From: Thermoflexus sp042408365
Lineage (GTDB): Bacteria; Chloroflexota; Anaerolineae; Thermoflexales; Thermoflexaceae
Assembly (NCBI RefSeq): GCF_042408365.1
Contig: NZ_JBHOQJ010000274.1
Span: 1 to 27,140 of the forward strand
DNA: 27,140 nucleotides
Direction of reading: 5' to 3'
This document shows, piece after piece, positions 7,315-14,010 of the stretch. Below the pieces are notes generated by a model. The model was not told the origin of the DNA. It did no database searches and saw only the letters and a list, made by a program, of their open reading frames with translations. The first letter of the stretch is position 1, and each line of letters starts with the position of its first letter. Made by a program: the position numbers and the translations under genes.

Positions 7315-8358
7315 TCACACGGGCAAGAAAACTGTCACCCGCGTTCCCTTGCCCGGGGCGCTGGTGATCGCCAGTTGCCCCCCCAACATCTCCACCCATT
7401 GACGAATGGAAGTTAAGCCGATAGTTTTGCGCATCGGGGCATTGGCCAGCGCCTCCTCCACATCAAAGCCCACACCATTGTCCTCCACCTCCAGGCGAAC
7501 CCCCTGAGGCTGGAAGACTAAGCGGACCACCGCTTGGGAGGCTTGGGCATGACGGCGCACATTCGTAAGGAGCTCCTGGACAATACGGAACAGGGCGGCC
7601 TCTTGGTAAGCTGCCAGCCGATATTCCTCTCCGCTGATCTGCAGATTAATGGAGAATTTCGCTTTGTCCTTTAGGGTCTCCACATAACGCCGCACCGTTG
7701 GAACGAGCCCCAGATCGTCCAGGCTCATCGGGCGGATATCGAAAAGGAATTCCCGCATGCGCTGGAACGTCTCAACGACCGCATTTTTTAAGACAGCGAG
7801 CTCCGTCTTCGCTCGCTCCGGATCCCGCTGGAAGAGGCGCTCGCAGATCTCCGCCTGCAGCACCAGATTGGTCAAGGCCTGGGCAGGCCCATCATGGAGC
7901 TGGCGGACTAAGCGCTGGCGCTCCTGTTCTTGGGCCTCAAAGAGGCGCACGATCAGGTCAGACTCCATCCCAGAACGTGAGGCTGGGGCTTCTTCCTGTT
8001 CTTCCTGCGCCCTGGTCAACATGGAGCAGATGCGGTCCAGAGCCTCCAGATAACGCTGAAGGTGGGTTTCAAGGCTTTGAAATTTCTCCAGCTGCCCTCG
8101 CATCAGCCACAGCCGCTTCTGAACATCCAGGGCGGATTGATAGGTTTCGATGATCTCAGCCGGTGGCACGCTCTCCGGCCGGTTCTCCATCTGTTTGATC
8201 TGGTTCGTCAACTGCAGGCTGCGTTGGGCCAGCCGCTCGACATCCCTGGAGGTCTGCCGAATTAATGCCTGAAGTTCGGACAGCTGACGCTGGGCAGCTT
8301 CCTGCTCCTGGCGACAATAGTTCGCTAGCTCTTGCAATGGTGAAGTCTGCTCGGTCAC
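7315..8358 (-). CDS. DegS/NarX-type sensor histidine kinase (soluble)
   Basis: A 347-residue kinase. Residues 1-125 are a long, Gln/Glu/Leu-rich coiled coil with no membrane helix. The HisKA_3 dimerisation domain has ERQRLVRQLHDGPAQAL with phospho-acceptor His155. The HATPase domain shows the N box (ELLTNVRRHA), the G1 box (VEDNGVGFD) and GLTSIRQWVEMLGGQL, ending in GKGTRVTVFLP. The architecture matches cytoplasmic DegS of Bacillus, which senses internal cues and phosphorylates DegU. GTG 8358 is chosen because GGAGGGG lies just upstream and it overlaps the regulator's stop as GTGA, typical of coupled translation. The frame extends upstream to 8403, but that part lies inside the regulator gene. 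Its partner is the neighbouring response regulator. Confidence 0.88.
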   Translation of the reverse strand: MTEQTSPLQELANYCRQEQEAAQRQLSELQALIRQTSRDVERLAQRSLQLTNQIKQMENRPESVPPAEIIETYQSALDVQKRLWLMRGQLEKFQSLETHLQRYLEALDRICSMLTRAQEEQEEAPASRSGMESDLIVRLFEAQEQERQRLVRQLHDGPAQALTNLVLQAEICERLFQRDPERAKTELAVLKNAVVETFQRMREFLFDIRPMSLDDLGLVPTVRRYVETLKDKAKFSINLQISGEEYRLAAYQEAALFRIVQELLTNVRRHAQASQAVVRLVFQPQGVRLEVEDNGVGFDVEEALANAPMRKTIGLTSIRQWVEMLGGQLAITSAPGKGTRVTVFLPV

Positions 8359-9029
8359 GGCTTCCCCTCCGGGGCGATGGGTTCCTCCGGCAGGCGAACC
8401 CATCCACGGCGGATCGCCAGGATGGCCGCCTGAGTCCGATCACTCAAATCCAGCTTGCGCAGAATCGCCGTCATGTGATTTTTCACGGTCTGCTGGCTGA
8501 TCCCCAGCCGCTCCGCAATGGCTTTGTTGCTGTATCCCAAGGCCACATATTGAAGGATCTCCCGCTCCCGGGGGGAGAGCGACCGGTCATCGATCTCTCC
8601 CGCCTCCCCGATGATCTGCCGAACCTCAGTGGCAGTCACAACCCGTTGGCCCAGCAGATAGCGTCCGGAGAGCACGTGGCGAATGTTCTGGAGCAAAACA
8701 TCGGGGGGCGCGTCTTTGGAGCAGTAACCGTTTGCGCCGATACGGATGGCGTGGCGCATCTGCTCCTCGCTGTCATAAGCGGTCATCACGAGGATCGCGC
8801 CTTCGAACCCTTGAGCCCGCGCCTGCCGGATGACATCCAGACCGTTCAGGCCAGGCAGGTGGACATCCATCAGCACCAGATGGGGGTTCAGTCTCAGGAT
8901 CATATCCAGAGCGGCCTGCCCATCGGACGCCTCCCCGACCACCTGGAGCCCGGGCTCCATCAACAGCGTGTCTCGCACGCCCTTGCGGAACAGCGGATGA
9001 TCATCCACAATCAGCACCCGATAAGCCAT
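8355..9029 (-). CDS. NarL/DegU-family response regulator
   Basis: A receiver domain with a LuxR-type DNA-binding domain. The receiver has the acidic pair (VLIVDDHPLFRKG), phospho-acceptor Asp in VLMDVHLPG, the T of VMTAYD and the K of YCSKDAPP. The C-terminal helix-turn-helix reads LSPREREILQYVALGYSNKAIAERLGISQQTVKNHM. It is phosphorylated by the downstream kinase and should bind promoters as a dimer. Two ATGs, at 9035 and 9029, follow AAAGGAGG. The first is only 1 base from it and the second 7 bases, so 9029 is taken (the receiver Asp is residue 55 from here). The gene is first in the operon, with an AT-rich stretch (9065-9110) upstream that probably holds the promoter. Confidence 0.9.
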   Translation of the reverse strand: MAYRVLIVDDHPLFRKGVRDTLLMEPGLQVVGEASDGQAALDMILRLNPHLVLMDVHLPGLNGLDVIRQARAQGFEGAILVMTAYDSEEQMRHAIRIGANGYCSKDAPPDVLLQNIRHVLSGRYLLGQRVVTATEVRQIIGEAGEIDDRSLSPREREILQYVALGYSNKAIAERLGISQQTVKNHMTAILRKLDLSDRTQAAILAIRRGWVRLPEEPIAPEGKP

Positions 9030-9213
9030 CGCCATGCCTCCTTTCCTAATCCTCCGAATCGCTAGGAGGCTCTAAATATTTTTAAGTAAAACCGTAAATT
9101 AGGCAAGCCCGGTTGCTCTTTTTAGAGATACCCCGGTGGGCAGTTCATCGCCAGGTGCTCCCTATAAAATTTAGAGGAACAAGCCGGCGGGTAAGGCGAA
9201 TAGGAACAGAGGG

Positions 9214-9978
9214 ATGGATCTCTTCCTGCGGTCAGTAAGCCTTCTGGTTCTGATCTTTGGAGGACCTGCCCTGGCTCTCTGGGCCCGCGCCCGGTGGGGG
9301 CGACCGGCCGCCTGGCTGGGGATAGGCGCCTTCATCTTCACGGGGGCTCAGGGGGTGCGGTTGCCTCTTCTGGCCGGGCTGAGCTGGCTGTTTCAGCGCG
9401 GATGGCTTCCCCACCCGTCCGATCCCCTTACATTCAATTTGATGGTCCTCAGCGTTTCCGCAGGCCTCTTCGAGGAGACCGCCCGCTGGCTGGGGATGCG
9501 CTGGGCCCGGCGGCGCCAGGAGCGCATCGGACTGGATCTGGGCGAACGCGATGTCCTGGTGCTGGGCCTGGCCCACGGGGGCGCCGAGGCGTTCTGGCTG
9601 GGTTTGATCGGATGGATCCAGCTGATCGCCATGACCATGATCCGGGAAAGCTTGCTCCCGACACCGCCGGGGGCCGAAGCGGCCGTTGCTGCTTATTGGA
9701 ATGCCCCGGCGTGGCTGCCATTGGTCGGCATTCTGGAGCGAGGAATGGCGATCGGGATTCACATCGGGCTCGCGTTTTTGGTCTGGCTGGGAGTTCGCCG
9801 GAGTCAATTGGCGCTCTGGGGAGCCGCAGTCCTCCTCCATGCCTTGGTGAACGGAACCGCCGTCTACGCGATGGCCCGCTGGGGGGTTTGGGCGGCGGAG
9901 GGCGTGGTCGCCCTCTGGGCGCTGATCAGCGCCTGGGGCGTGAAGCGCATCCGCGCAAGGGCCGCAGATTCGCGCTGA
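9214..9978 (+). CDS. YhfC-family intramembrane protein (putative metalloprotease)
   Basis: A 254-residue protein with about seven hydrophobic segments. Family-type motifs are visible: AGLFEETARWLG (an EE pair in a helix), LGLAHGGAEAFWLG, ERGMAIGIHIGLAFLVW and LLHALVNG. This ordered set of conserved Glu and His residues in membrane helices is typical of YhfC (DUF2324), related to CPBP/ABI-type intramembrane metalloproteases. Substrates are unknown. The start at 9214 has only a modest GAGGG site, but no other ATG gives the complete first helix. It is transcribed away from the two-component genes; TATAAA at 9163-9168 could be its -10 box. Confidence 0.7.
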   Translation: MDLFLRSVSLLVLIFGGPALALWARARWGRPAAWLGIGAFIFTGAQGVRLPLLAGLSWLFQRGWLPHPSDPLTFNLMVLSVSAGLFEETARWLGMRWARRRQERIGLDLGERDVLVLGLAHGGAEAFWLGLIGWIQLIAMTMIRESLLPTPPGAEAAVAAYWNAPAWLPLVGILERGMAIGIHIGLAFLVWLGVRRSQLALWGAAVLLHALVNGTAVYAMARWGVWAAEGVVALWALISAWGVKRIRARAADSR

Positions 9979-10078
9979 GGCTTGCACAGGAAATCCATAA
10001 CCTCCCCGCAGCCTGAGGGAGAAGGGGTGGAATGGGGAAATCATAGGAGCCAAGGATCTCCAGCGCGGTTCCTCACAT

Positions 10079-10119
10079 CCCTTTGTAGGGGTGGGCACAA
10101 GGCCCACCCCTACAAAGGG
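10079..10119. repeat. Palindromic repeat with ACAAG loop (copy 2)
   Basis: A perfect 18-bp inverted repeat, CCCTTTGTAGGGGTGGGC at 10079-10096 and its complement at 10102-10119, around the loop ACAAG. The loop and the G-rich inner stem match the palindrome at 1633-1661. It lies between convergent genes and could also end transcription, although no T-run follows. Confidence 0.8.
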
Positions 10120-10161
10120 CGCTCACATCGGGGCACCCCTGGGGATGTCCCGGGCGGGCCT

Positions 10162-11478
10162 TCAAACACGCGCTTGAACAGCAGCTTGGACGGATAGCGT
10201 AGGTGTCTGAACCTTCACCCGTGCGGCCAGATAAGCCTTCACCACCAGGTCCATCAGGCCGCTCACCTGGATCCCCAGACCATAATAGTCGTTCAAATCC
10301 CCTAATTGGAGCCGACAGTTATCGCACGAGGCGACCACGATTTGAGCCCCAGTCTGACGGATCTGCTCGACCTTACGACGCCCGGCGCGCATGCGCTTCT
10401 CATACCATTCGGGGATCGCCACCAGACCTGCTCCGCCCCCGCAGCAGAAGTTCTCCGCTCGATTCGGCATCATCTCCCGGAAATTCTGAACCACGGCTCG
10501 CAGGATGATCCGGGGTTCCTCCAGCAGGCCACCGTTCCGGCCCAGGTTACATGAATCGTGGTAGGTGACCGGCTCCGGGTTCGCCGAGGGATCCAGCGGC
10601 AGACGACCTTGCTGGATCCACTCCGCAGCGACTTCAATGATGCTGCGCACCCGGAAGGGGAAATCGTCGAACCAATTCGGTGCCTCCCAGCGCAGAACCG
10701 TATAGGCGTGGCCGCACTCCGCCAAGACGATCTCCTTCACCCCAAGGCGACGGGCTTCATCCACGATCCGCTTGGCGATGGCTTTGGCGCGCTGGATATC
10801 CGCTAGGAAGTAGCCATAGTTGGCCGCCTCGAACATACTGAGGGTCCAGTCTGCTCCCACCGCGTGGAAGAGGATCGCCGCAGGCAAGATCGTGTGGGCC
10901 CCTGAGAGGGCCACATAAAGGATCTCCGCACCCGCCTTCTCTATAGGTATGCGAGCGCTGGGGTCGCCGAGGCGCTCTTGGAGCTCTCGCTCTAATTCAC
11001 GGATCTGATCGATGTAGAATTCCCGAAAGAACTCGAGGTTCTCCTCCCGAGCGATGGCCGCGTCGGCGAGCTGGGTGAGCATCTCGGGGGCCTTCCCCAC
11101 CGCAGTCAGCATCGCGCGGGCAGCCCGCATGATGAGGGCGGTGTCCACCCCCATCGGGCAATTCATCGTGCAGCGGCGGCAGAGGGTACAAGCACCGAAG
11201 GCGATCTCCGCCAGCTCGTCCAAATCAGCTTCGGAGAGATCCTTCGCTCCCACCCACCATGGGAACAGACGCCCCAGCGGGTCATGAAGGCGCCGGTAGA
11301 AGCGGCGGACCGCCTCTGCCTTCGCGGTGGGCGCGTTATGGGCCTCGGGCTCAGCGGCAAATACATGACACGATTCCGCGCAGATTCCACAACGCGCGCA
11401 GACTTCCAGGGCGGCGAGCAGACGCCGATCCAGGGATTTTTCGAAGGTCATCAACGCTTGTTGAACGAGCTCGCTCAT
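10162..11478 (-). CDS. DsrK/HdrD-like iron-sulfur heterodisulfide reductase subunit
   Basis: A 438-residue protein with an N-terminal 2x[4Fe-4S] ferredoxin domain: C27-x2-C30-x2-C33-x3-C37, and C97-x2-C100-x2-C103-x3-C107 followed by P. One complete CCG domain comes later (SCNLGR ... FCCGGGAG ... SCDNC), the site of the special 4Fe-4S cluster of heterodisulfide reductases. The first CCG repeat present in HdrD is degenerate here. Such proteins reduce or form disulfides or persulfides and, with a membrane partner, exchange electrons with quinones. The upstream gene encodes a likely partner; 9 bases separate them and AGGAGGG precedes ATG 11478. Context with TusA and DsrE2 suggests a sulfane-sulfur substrate, which is inference. 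Confidence 0.8.
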   Translation of the reverse strand: MSELVQQALMTFEKSLDRRLLAALEVCARCGICAESCHVFAAEPEAHNAPTAKAEAVRRFYRRLHDPLGRLFPWWVGAKDLSEADLDELAEIAFGACTLCRRCTMNCPMGVDTALIMRAARAMLTAVGKAPEMLTQLADAAIAREENLEFFREFYIDQIRELERELQERLGDPSARIPIEKAGAEILYVALSGAHTILPAAILFHAVGADWTLSMFEAANYGYFLADIQRAKAIAKRIVDEARRLGVKEIVLAECGHAYTVLRWEAPNWFDDFPFRVRSIIEVAAEWIQQGRLPLDPSANPEPVTYHDSCNLGRNGGLLEEPRIILRAVVQNFREMMPNRAENFCCGGGAGLVAIPEWYEKRMRAGRRKVEQIRQTGAQIVVASCDNCRLQLGDLNDYYGLGIQVSGLMDLVVKAYLAARVKVQTPTLSVQAAVQARV

Positions 11479-11487
11479 AGGGCCCTC

Positions 11488-12105
11488 CTAACCCAGCACC
11501 CTTCGCCGGCCGTAGAACAGGCCGAAGAAGAACCGTGAAAAGAAGAAATAGATGCAGTGCCGGATCTTGGTGAGCGGGATGGCGATCAGGGTCAAAGCGG
11601 ACAGGCCATAAAAGGTCGCCGTCCACTGAGGATCCGCCCAGAACGCCACACCGGCTGCTTGCCACAACGTCACCAGCACCACCGACGCATAGTCATCCGG
11701 ATAGCTCAGCGCCCGCAGCCGCTCATCGAAGATCCGCATGAGGATCCCGATCAGGCCACCGACCGCTCCGATCCCGGTGAGGGCCAAGCCCGCCGCGGCG
11801 ATCCAATCCGGGAGAGCCGATCGCCAGGGGCTGACGGCCAGGGTGGCCAGGGTGGCGAAGATCCCGATGTGGAAGAGCACACCCCGAACATAGGGCAGGA
11901 AATGATGTCGTGTGCTCTCCTTCGCCCAGGGCATCATGCCCCAGGTGAACGCATACAAAACCCCTCGCCATCCGCGGCCCCGGGGCTGGGCCCGATCCGG
12001 CCGATAAGGGCGGGCCAGCAACCCGCGAAGCCGCCAGCCCGTCCCCACCACGCTTAGGCCCAGCGCGATGAGGACGATCCATCCCCACAGCGCCGTCGCG
12101 CTCAT
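11488..12105 (-). CDS. DsrM/NarI-like membrane cytochrome b subunit
   Basis: A 205-residue membrane protein with about five to six hydrophobic helices. Histidines near membrane segments, HHFLPYVRGVLFHIGIF and LTKIRHCIYFFFSRF, are placed as in the haem-ligating NarI/DsrM/HdrE family, which passes electrons between quinones and a soluble iron-sulfur subunit. ATG 12105 overlaps the tusA stop (ATGA), so the two are translationally coupled. The frame extends further upstream to 12381, but that part is the tusA gene in another frame. The DsrK-like gene follows directly, forming the usual membrane plus iron-sulfur pair. Confidence 0.72.
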   Translation of the reverse strand: MSATALWGWIVLIALGLSVVGTGWRLRGLLARPYRPDRAQPRGRGWRGVLYAFTWGMMPWAKESTRHHFLPYVRGVLFHIGIFATLATLAVSPWRSALPDWIAAAGLALTGIGAVGGLIGILMRIFDERLRALSYPDDYASVVLVTLWQAAGVAFWADPQWTATFYGLSALTLIAIPLTKIRHCIYFFFSRFFFGLFYGRRRVLG

Positions 12106-12338
12106 TTCAGCCTCCGCACCACAAAGCGGATGACCTTGTCCTGCTTCTCGATGGACACCAACTCGTTGCCTGTGCTCCGGCACCACGCCGGGATGTCTGC
12201 CATCACCCCGGGATCCGTCGCGTAGGCTTCGATAATCCCACCGATCGGGACGTTTTTGATCGCCTGGTTGATCTTCACCACTGGCATGGGGCACAGCAAA
12301 CCTTTGAGATCCAGGACGAGATCCGCTTTCAGTTCCAT
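12102..12338 (-). CDS. TusA-family sulfur carrier protein
   Basis: A 78-residue protein with the TusA/SirA fold signature LDLKGLLCPMPVVKINQAI. The conserved CPxP cysteine is Cys16; it carries a persulfide and hands sulfur to partner proteins. The length is standard. GGAGGTGCCCA precedes the ATG. It is coupled (ATGA) to the membrane subunit gene and lies downstream of the DsrE2-like gene, with a compound hairpin repeat in the 225-base gap between them. TusA beside DsrE2 and Hdr/Dsr-like genes is common in organisms that traffic sulfane sulfur. Other TusA roles, such as tRNA thiolation, are less likely in this context. Confidence 0.9.
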   Translation of the reverse strand: MELKADLVLDLKGLLCPMPVVKINQAIKNVPIGGIIEAYATDPGVMADIPAWCRSTGNELVSIEKQDKVIRFVVRRLK

Positions 12339-12362
12339 TGGGCACCTCCTGCCGATAGGAAA

Positions 12363-12560
12363 TGAAATTTAGCAAATTCACCCACCCACGAGGGTTTTGG
12401 GGGGCAAGCCGTGCACCTTTGGCGCCCGGCTTGCCCCCCTTTCACCCCCTCCCCATGGCCCTTTGGACCGTGGGGAGGGGGGATGAAGGGGGTGGGGGCA
12501 CCCGCTTCTCCTATGGCATATCCTCCGGGTGGAATGTGCAGATGAATTTGCTGGATTTCA
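12363..12560 (+). repeat. Compound double-hairpin repeat, copy 2, with terminal inverted repeats
   Basis: A segment of about 198 bases bounded by imperfect 18-bp inverted repeats (12363-12380, TGAAATTTAGCAAATTCA, and 12543-12560; 16 of 18 match). Inside are hairpin B (13-bp arms 12399-12411 and 12427-12439, GGGGGGCAAGCCG) and hairpin A (14-bp arms 12445-12458 and 12468-12481, core TGGCCCTTTGGACCG). It sits between dsrE2-like and tusA within an otherwise tight operon. Non-coding palindromic content with terminal inverted repeats suggests a MITE-like element. The right repeat lies next to, and does not destroy, the dsrE2-like stop at 12564. Confidence 0.65.
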
Positions 12561-12563
12561 GCG

Positions 12564-13082
12564 TTAGATGAACAGCGTGATCTTGGAGCGGGAGGCTTCC
12601 TCTAGGAAGGTCGCCACCCCTACCACATCCTGCACCTCATCGATGAGGTCCTCCCGTCGGATCTCCATCACCTCCATGCTCATCTGGCATGCCAACATGC
12701 GGACGCCCAGCTCAGCCGCCAGCTTGCGTAACTCGGGCAGCGGCGTCACATTGTGGGCCTTCATCATCTTCTTGAACATCCACCGACCCAAGCCGCCAAA
12801 GTTCATCTTGCTGGGGCCAACACCGGTGATATCTTTCAGGAAAACGCTGAGCATCCGGCCGAACAGACTACGCCCCGTGGAGGTCCGCTTTTTAATTGCC
12901 TGTAGCCCCCAGAAGGTGAAGAACATCGTGACCTCCATCCCGGAGGCGGCTGCACCGGTGGCGATGATGAAAGCGGCCATCAAGCGATCCATATCGCCGC
13001 TAAACACGACCATCGAGAGCCGGTTTTGAACTTGCGGCTCCGAATGCGTAAGGGAGAGCTCAGCGGTCTGCTCCAAGGCCAT
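12564..13082 (-). CDS. DsrE2-like (DsrE/F/H superfamily) membrane-associated protein
   Basis: A 172-residue protein of the DsrE/DsrF/DsrH-like family: SMVVFSGDMDRLMAAFIIATGAAASGMEVTMFFTFWGL near the N-terminus, then KKRTSTG, GPSKMNFGG, MMKAHNVTPLPELRKLAAELGVRMLACQMSMEVM. The Cys in LACQMSM is at the conserved position expected to carry persulfide. DsrE2-type proteins have hydrophobic segments and accept or donate sulfane sulfur with TusA and rhodanese. ATG 13082 follows GGAGG at 5 bases. The frame reaches a GTG at 13097, which overlaps the regulator stop and is less likely. It is the second gene of the cluster. Confidence 0.85.
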   Translation of the reverse strand: MALEQTAELSLTHSEPQVQNRLSMVVFSGDMDRLMAAFIIATGAAASGMEVTMFFTFWGLQAIKKRTSTGRSLFGRMLSVFLKDITGVGPSKMNFGGLGRWMFKKMMKAHNVTPLPELRKLAAELGVRMLACQMSMEVMEIRREDLIDEVQDVVGVATFLEEASRSKITLFI

Positions 13083-13093
13083 CGGGGCCTCCT

Positions 13094-13417
13094 TCACTCG
13101 GTGATGTGCTGATAAAAATGGATTCGATCCATTAGAACTGCCCGCATGAGATCCAGGGCCTGGATGACCCGGTAATCCGCCAGGGCATATTCCACCACGC
13201 CTCCCCGGCGAGCGGCGATCACCAGACCTTTCGAGGCCAGAATCCGAAGGTGACGAGCTACGGTGGATTGGGGAAGGCCTAACGCCCGAGCCAGCGCGGT
13301 TCCGGTCTGAGGTCCGTCGGCTAACTCATAGAGGATAAGGATGCGCGTAGGATCCGCCAGCCCTGCACAGATCTCCGCGTGGAGCTGATGGATTTCCTGT
13401 CGTGTTGGCCGTTCCAT
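13094..13417 (-). CDS. ArsR-family winged-helix repressor
   Basis: A 107-residue regulator: LADPTRILILYELADGPQTGTALARALGLPQSTVARHLRILASKGLVIAARRGGVVEYALAD, a standard ArsR/SmtB winged helix-turn-helix with the recognition helix at QSTVARHLRIL. The only cysteine is Cys17 (EICAGL), so the two-cysteine thiol switch of SqrR/BigR is absent and the signal it reads is unclear. It heads the sulfur cluster; its stop lies 12 bases upstream of the DsrE2-like start. A perfect palindrome directly upstream is the likely operator, so the gene probably represses itself and the downstream sulfur genes. Confidence 0.88.
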   Translation of the reverse strand: MERPTRQEIHQLHAEICAGLADPTRILILYELADGPQTGTALARALGLPQSTVARHLRILASKGLVIAARRGGVVEYALADYRVIQALDLMRAVLMDRIHFYQHITE

Positions 13418-13426
13418 CCCCCGCTC

Positions 13427-13462
13427 CTTACCGGTTATCCGGTTAATAGGATAACCGGTAAG
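13427..13462 (-). promoter_or_regulatory. Palindromic operator of the ArsR-sulfur cluster
   Basis: A perfect inverted repeat with 14-bp arms, CTTACCGGTTATCC (13427-13440) and GGATAACCGGTAAG (13449-13462), around 8 bases that contain TATTAA on the minus strand. It ends 10 bases before the ArsR start. The arms would bracket the -10 box, so binding should block transcription. The site is seen directly; its role is inferred from position and the size usual for ArsR dimers. Confidence 0.75.
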
Positions 13463-13952
13463 CCGGACCAGGCATTGTGGATTCTGTCACAATTTTTTGT
13501 GCAGAAAATCACAACGTTGGCGATTTATAATAATTTCAGTTAGCAATTCTCTTTTTCGGATTTCGGAAAAACGGCCGCTCTCTCTTCTGGCGGCCCCTTG
13601 ATAAGGGGAGCGAAAGGATCGGGGGCGAGCGGAGCTCCCTTCAGTGGCTTCTAACCTCTGAAGATCGCCGCGTCCCCACCCCAACATCCTGCCACTTCCC
13701 TCCTCTCCGCGGTCCGGAGGGCCACCGAGAGGAGGGGAAGGTAGAAAGGTCTGGCCCCGCACAAGCGGCTCAGCCCCCAAGGCCCCTAGGAGAAAACCCA
13801 CAGTGATGTTGCGTGAGAATGGGTGAATCGTTACAGGGTGCGAATGCGGATTGGGGGGTGGGCCTCTCGACATGTCGGGGCGGTCAAAAAGAACAGGCAC
13901 CCAAGCGCCCCACCACGAACAGAGGGGATTTGCTGGACCCCCGCTCCTTCGC
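13463..13952. repeat. Long intergenic region with a decayed compound hairpin repeat (copy 3)
   Basis: About 490 bases with no convincing gene. Bases 13695-13740 form a hairpin, CTTCCCTCCTCTC against GAGAGGAGGGGAAG with one bulge, whose minus-strand core TGGCCCTCCGGACCG matches hairpin A of the copies at 6038 and 12445. Next to it, 13748-13785 is a degenerate counterpart of hairpin B (minus strand GGGGGCTGAGCCGC). The region left of it (13490-13560) is AT-rich. Its antisense and sense frames look non-coding. Confidence 0.55.
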
Positions 13953-13958
13953 TATAAT
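13930..13958 (+). promoter_or_regulatory. Sigma-70-type promoter of the BMP lipoprotein gene
   Basis: TTGCTG at 13930-13935 and a perfect TATAAT at 13953-13958, separated by 17 bases. The predicted start of transcription (about 13965) lies 46 bases before the ATG. Confidence 0.75.
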
Positions 13959-14010
13959 CTCCAATGTGCCCTGGCCCTATTCCATCCCAGGTGGAGGAGA
14001 GGAGGTTTCC

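Noticed and set aside
9232..10107. Antisense frame across the YhfC-like gene
   Set aside because: It continues through the ACAAG-loop palindrome and has no recognisable domain, while the plus strand encodes conserved membrane motifs.
13487..13900. Minus-strand frame of 137 codons upstream of the BMP gene
   Set aside because: It covers an AT-rich stretch and a decayed hairpin repeat; the similarity of its peptide to the frame near 6100 comes from the repeat itself.
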